The position numbers and the translations under genes were made by a program. Shown here piece after piece: positions 46,810 through 49,156 of a stretch of 49,156 bases of DNA (position 1 is the stretch's first letter; every line of letters begins with the position of its first letter). Origin of the DNA: Vulgatibacter sp035565615 (GTDB taxonomy: Bacteria; Myxococcota; Myxococcia; Myxococcales; Vulgatibacteraceae); NCBI GenBank assembly GCA_035565615.1, contig DATMSB010000055.1, positions 1-49,156 on the forward strand, given 5' to 3'. The notes under the pieces are model-generated. The model was given only the letters and a program-made list of their open reading frames with translations, made no database searches and had not been told where the DNA came from.

Positions 46810-47964
46810 TCAGGGGTTTTCCGGGGGGTCCTCCGCGCCGCCGGCCGCAGCCCTCTCGGGGCCGGCGGCGGCCTCGAACCTCCCCTCCCGCACCGAGTAG
46901 AAGAAGGCCCCCGACCCCGCCTCCCGACCGAGGACCTCCGGATCCGTGGTGGTGAGGATCACCTGGCCCTCCATGCCCGCCAGGTGGTGCATGAGCTGCT
47001 CGTTGCGGGTGCGGTCGAGCTCCGAGGAGACGTCGTCCAGGAGGAGCAGCGGCTGGTAGCCGTGGCTTTGCCGCAGGTTCTCGATCTCCGCGATCTTGAG
47101 CGCGAGGACGATCGCGCGCTGCTGCCCCTGAGACGCGTAGAGCCGCGCCGGCCTCCCGCCGAGCTGGATGCCCAGGGTGTCGGCGTGGGGTCCTACGCTG
47201 GTGAAGCCCCGCTCCCGATCCCGCCCGAGGCGCCGGGAGAGCTCCTCCTCCAGGCGCGCGGCGATCGCCTCCTCGCCCTCCGCACCCTCGGCCACCTTGG
47301 GCGCGTAGCGGATCTCGCCCCGGAGCTCCCCCTGCCCCAGCCTGGCGAGGACCTCGGTGAAGCGCGGGGCGAGCTCGGACACCAGGGCGAGCCGCCGGCT
47401 GGTGAGCCTGGCGCCCAGCCGCGCCAGCGGCGCGTCGAAGGCCTCGATCATCCTGGGAGCGGCCTCCTCGCGCAGCAGGCGGTTGCGGGCGCGCAGCGCC
47501 CGCCCGTACTCGCGGCTCTCGGCCAGGTAGCCGGGGAAGCGGTTGAACACGGCGCGATCCAGCGCCCGCCGCCGCCCCTCCGGCCCCCCCTTCACCAAGG
47601 CGAGGTCGTCGGGGGTGAAGGCGACCACCGACACGCCGCCGAAGTACTCCTCCAGGTCGCGGACCTTCTTGCCGTCGACCCACGCCTGCCGTGCGCCGTC
47701 CTCGATCGTGACGGCGAAGTCCCGCCGGCTCCCGCCGAACGCGAAGCGCCCCTCGACCCTGCAGCCGGGGGCGCCGAACCGCACCAGCTCCGCGGGCCGG
47801 GACGCGCGCAGCGGCCGCAGGGTGGCGAGGAAGTACGCCGCTTCGAGGAGGTTGGTCTTGCCCTGGCCGTTGGGGCCGACGATCACCGTGGCCCTGGGGC
47901 CGATCTCGAGCCGCGCCACTTCGACGTTGCGGAAGTCGTGGAGGCGGAGCTCGAGCAGCCGCAA
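46810..47964 (-). CDS. recF: DNA replication and repair protein RecF
   Basis: A 384-residue SMC-like ABC ATPase that loads RecA at gaps through RecOR. Walker A is VIVGPNGQGKTNLLEA (about 28-43), the signature is YASQGQQRAIVLALK and Walker B is LLLLDDVSSELD. Other family marks are LHDFRNVEVARLEI and FTSVGPHADTLGI. The start is TTG 47964 with AGGCGA five bases upstream, eight bases after the dnaN stop. The C-terminal tail of about 25 residues is Ala/Glu/Pro-rich. Confidence 0.95.
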   Translation of the reverse strand: MRLLELRLHDFRNVEVARLEIGPRATVIVGPNGQGKTNLLEAAYFLATLRPLRASRPAELVRFGAPGCRVEGRFAFGGSRRDFAVTIEDGARQAWVDGKKVRDLEEYFGGVSVVAFTPDDLALVKGGPEGRRRALDRAVFNRFPGYLAESREYGRALRARNRLLREEAAPRMIEAFDAPLARLGARLTSRRLALVSELAPRFTEVLARLGQGELRGEIRYAPKVAEGAEGEEAIAARLEEELSRRLGRDRERGFTSVGPHADTLGIQLGGRPARLYASQGQQRAIVLALKIAEIENLRQSHGYQPLLLLDDVSSELDRTRNEQLMHHLAGMEGQVILTTTDPEVLGREAGSGAFFYSVREGRFEAAAGPERAAAGGAEDPPENP

Positions 47965-47972
47965 CGCGTCGC

Positions 47973-49076
47973 CTAGATGCGGACCGGCATCACCACGGCG
48001 GTGTAGGTGGTGTCGCCGGCGGGGTGGAGCACGCCGGGGGAGAGATCGTCGGTGAGCTCGAGCGTGACTTCGTCGGCGGTCAGCACTTGGAGCACGTCGA
48101 TGAGGTAGCGGGCGTTGAAGCCGATCTGCAGGCTGGCGCCCTCCCCTTCGATCGGGATCTCCTCGTGGGCCTCGCCGAGATCCGGGTTCTGGCTGGAGAT
48201 CCGCAGGGCGGCGTCGCCGACCTCGAGCTTCACGGTGCGGGACTGCTCGTTGGAGAGCAGCGAGACGCGCTTGAGGGTCTCGAGGAGCCGCATCCGCTCC
48301 ACGCGCACGGTCCGCGCCGACTCCTTCGGGATCACCTGGCCGTACTCGGGGAACTGGCCGTTGACGAGCTGCATGAGGAGGGTGAGCCCGGGCCGGCTGA
48401 GGACGGCGGAGTTTTCGGCCAAGCCGAGCTTCACCTCGTCGCCGCCCTCGCCGAGGAGCCTCTTGAGCTCCTGGATGCCCTTGCGGGGGAGGATTACGCC
48501 GCGGCCGAGGGAGAAGTCGCCCTCGATCGATCGCTCCACCAGCGAGAGCCTGTGCCCGTCGGTGGACACCATGCGCGCGCCGCCGCCCTCCACCGGCTCG
48601 AAGAAGACGCCGTTCAGGTTGAAGCGGGTCTCGTCGGTGGAGATGGCGAAGCTCGTCAGCTCGATCATCTCGAGGATCTGCTTGGGCCGCACCTGGACGA
48701 AGGGGATCTTGGCGAGGACCGGCAGGGAGGGGAAGTCGTCGGCCGGGCTCCCCACGATGCGGAAGTGCGAGGCGCCGCAGGTGATCTCCAGGTAGTGGTT
48801 CTGGCTCTGCTTGAGCACCACCGTCGGCTCGGGGAGCATCTTGACGATGTCGTAGAGGTGGCGGGCGGAGACCGCGAGCCGGCCCTCGGTGAGGACCTCG
48901 GCGCGGTGCTCGCTGATCATGCCGATCTCGAGGTCGAACGCGGTGACCTTGAGGGTTCCGGCCTTCGCCTCGAGCAGCACGTTGGAGAGGATGGGAAGGG
49001 TCGCCTTCTTCTCGACGATTCCCTGGGCGCGGTAGAGCGCGCGGCTCAGCTCCTCGACCGCAATCTGCAGCTCCAT
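47973..49076 (-). CDS. dnaN: DNA polymerase III beta sliding clamp
   Basis: A 367-residue clamp with the three repeated domains of the family. Marks include KKATLPILSNVLLEA, VTAFDLEIGM, FRIVGSPADDFPSLP, VSTDGHRLSLVE, NGQFPEYGQVIP and the C-terminal TYTAVVMPVRI (usual PMRL end as PVRI). It encircles DNA and tethers polymerase III. It starts 80 bases from the window edge. In many bacteria dnaA lies just upstream, so dnaA and oriC are expected to the right. Confidence 0.97.
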   Translation of the reverse strand: MELQIAVEELSRALYRAQGIVEKKATLPILSNVLLEAKAGTLKVTAFDLEIGMISEHRAEVLTEGRLAVSARHLYDIVKMLPEPTVVLKQSQNHYLEITCGASHFRIVGSPADDFPSLPVLAKIPFVQVRPKQILEMIELTSFAISTDETRFNLNGVFFEPVEGGGARMVSTDGHRLSLVERSIEGDFSLGRGVILPRKGIQELKRLLGEGGDEVKLGLAENSAVLSRPGLTLLMQLVNGQFPEYGQVIPKESARTVRVERMRLLETLKRVSLLSNEQSRTVKLEVGDAALRISSQNPDLGEAHEEIPIEGEGASLQIGFNARYLIDVLQVLTADEVTLELTDDLSPGVLHPAGDTTYTAVVMPVRI

Positions 49077-49102
49077 GGTTCTCTCCGAAAGGTCCTCTGC
49101 CG

Positions 49103-49128
49103 ATCTGATCGAAGAAAGAAGATCAGAT
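49103..49128. repeat. Inverted repeat upstream of dnaN
   Basis: ATCTGATC (49103-49110) and GATCAGAT (49121-49128) are perfect arms with a 10-base purine spacer. It could be a regulatory site for dnaN or the 3' hairpin of an upstream gene. Confidence 0.45.
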
Positions 49129-49136
49129 TGGGGATC

Positions 49137-49156
49137 CAGATCGTAGCAGATCGTAG
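49137..49156. repeat. Tandem 10-bp direct repeat at window edge
   Basis: CAGATCGTAG occurs twice in a row and reaches the last base, so the array may continue beyond the window. It lies 61 bases upstream of dnaN. Confidence 0.6.

Overview
The window is one contiguous piece of a very GC-rich bacterial chromosome with strongly G/C-ended codons. Its gene content fits Myxococcota or a close deltaproteobacterial relative: an alternative complex III joined to a caa3 oxidase, many lipoproteins, HrcA, an archaemetzincin-like protein, and gyrB-recF-dnaN in an origin-type arrangement. The phylum is an inference from content; I cannot name a genus. No phage, insertion sequence, CRISPR array, integrase or toxin-antitoxin module is visible, so this looks like core chromosome close to the replication origin.

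Layout. 1-1.9 kb: a flippase-like membrane protein cut by the window edge, a hotdog thioesterase and a cyclophilin lipoprotein. 2.1-6.5 kb: one very long lipoprotein built from fn3-like repeats and RCC1-like repeats. 6.7-11.2 kb: an Nfu-type Fe-S scaffold, a DUF2795 protein whose 3' end is duplicated as a 68-bp direct repeat, release factor 3, and an orphan sensor histidine kinase. 11.3-23.9 kb (minus strand): a 12-gene respiratory operon, actABCDEF - unknown membrane protein - SCO - ctaCDEF, nearly every junction overlapping or only a few bases wide. 23.9-24.3 kb: a hairpin-rich non-coding stretch, the only gap over 300 bases. 24.3-30.7 kb: a membrane-anchored protein with an EF-hand-like loop, HrpB helicase, a monohaem cytochrome c lipoprotein, a stand-alone RlmK-type methyltransferase and HrcA. 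30.7-37.0 kb (minus strand): ileS-lspA-lgt-small ORF-tauE-DUF1634, again joined by 1-4 bp overlaps except for a 46-bp lspA/lgt overlap. 37.3-42.3 kb: RimK-type ligase coupled to a DsbA-like protein, a Gly-Gly-Thr repeat lipoprotein, and a membrane-bound Fe-S quinone reductase of the HdrD/FadF type. 42.4-44.0 kb: a Cys-rich unknown protein, a catalytically dead archaemetzincin homologue and tRNA-Gln(UUG). 44.2-49.1 kb (minus strand): gyrB, recF and dnaN; dnaA and oriC probably lie just beyond the right edge.

How the genes work together. The large operon should form a quinol-to-oxygen chain: ActABCDEF oxidises menaquinol and passes electrons through its haem c subunits to the caa3 oxidase (CtaCDEF), whose CuA centre is loaded with help from SCO. 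The Fe-S oxidoreductase at 40.2 kb probably feeds the same quinone pool. LspA and Lgt are two steps of lipoprotein maturation, and at least four lipoprotein precursors are encoded here. The best leads for novelty are the unnamed membrane protein inside the respiratory operon, the archaemetzincin without catalytic residues, the Cys-rich protein next to it, the structured gap at 24 kb, and the small coupled ORF between lgt and tauE.
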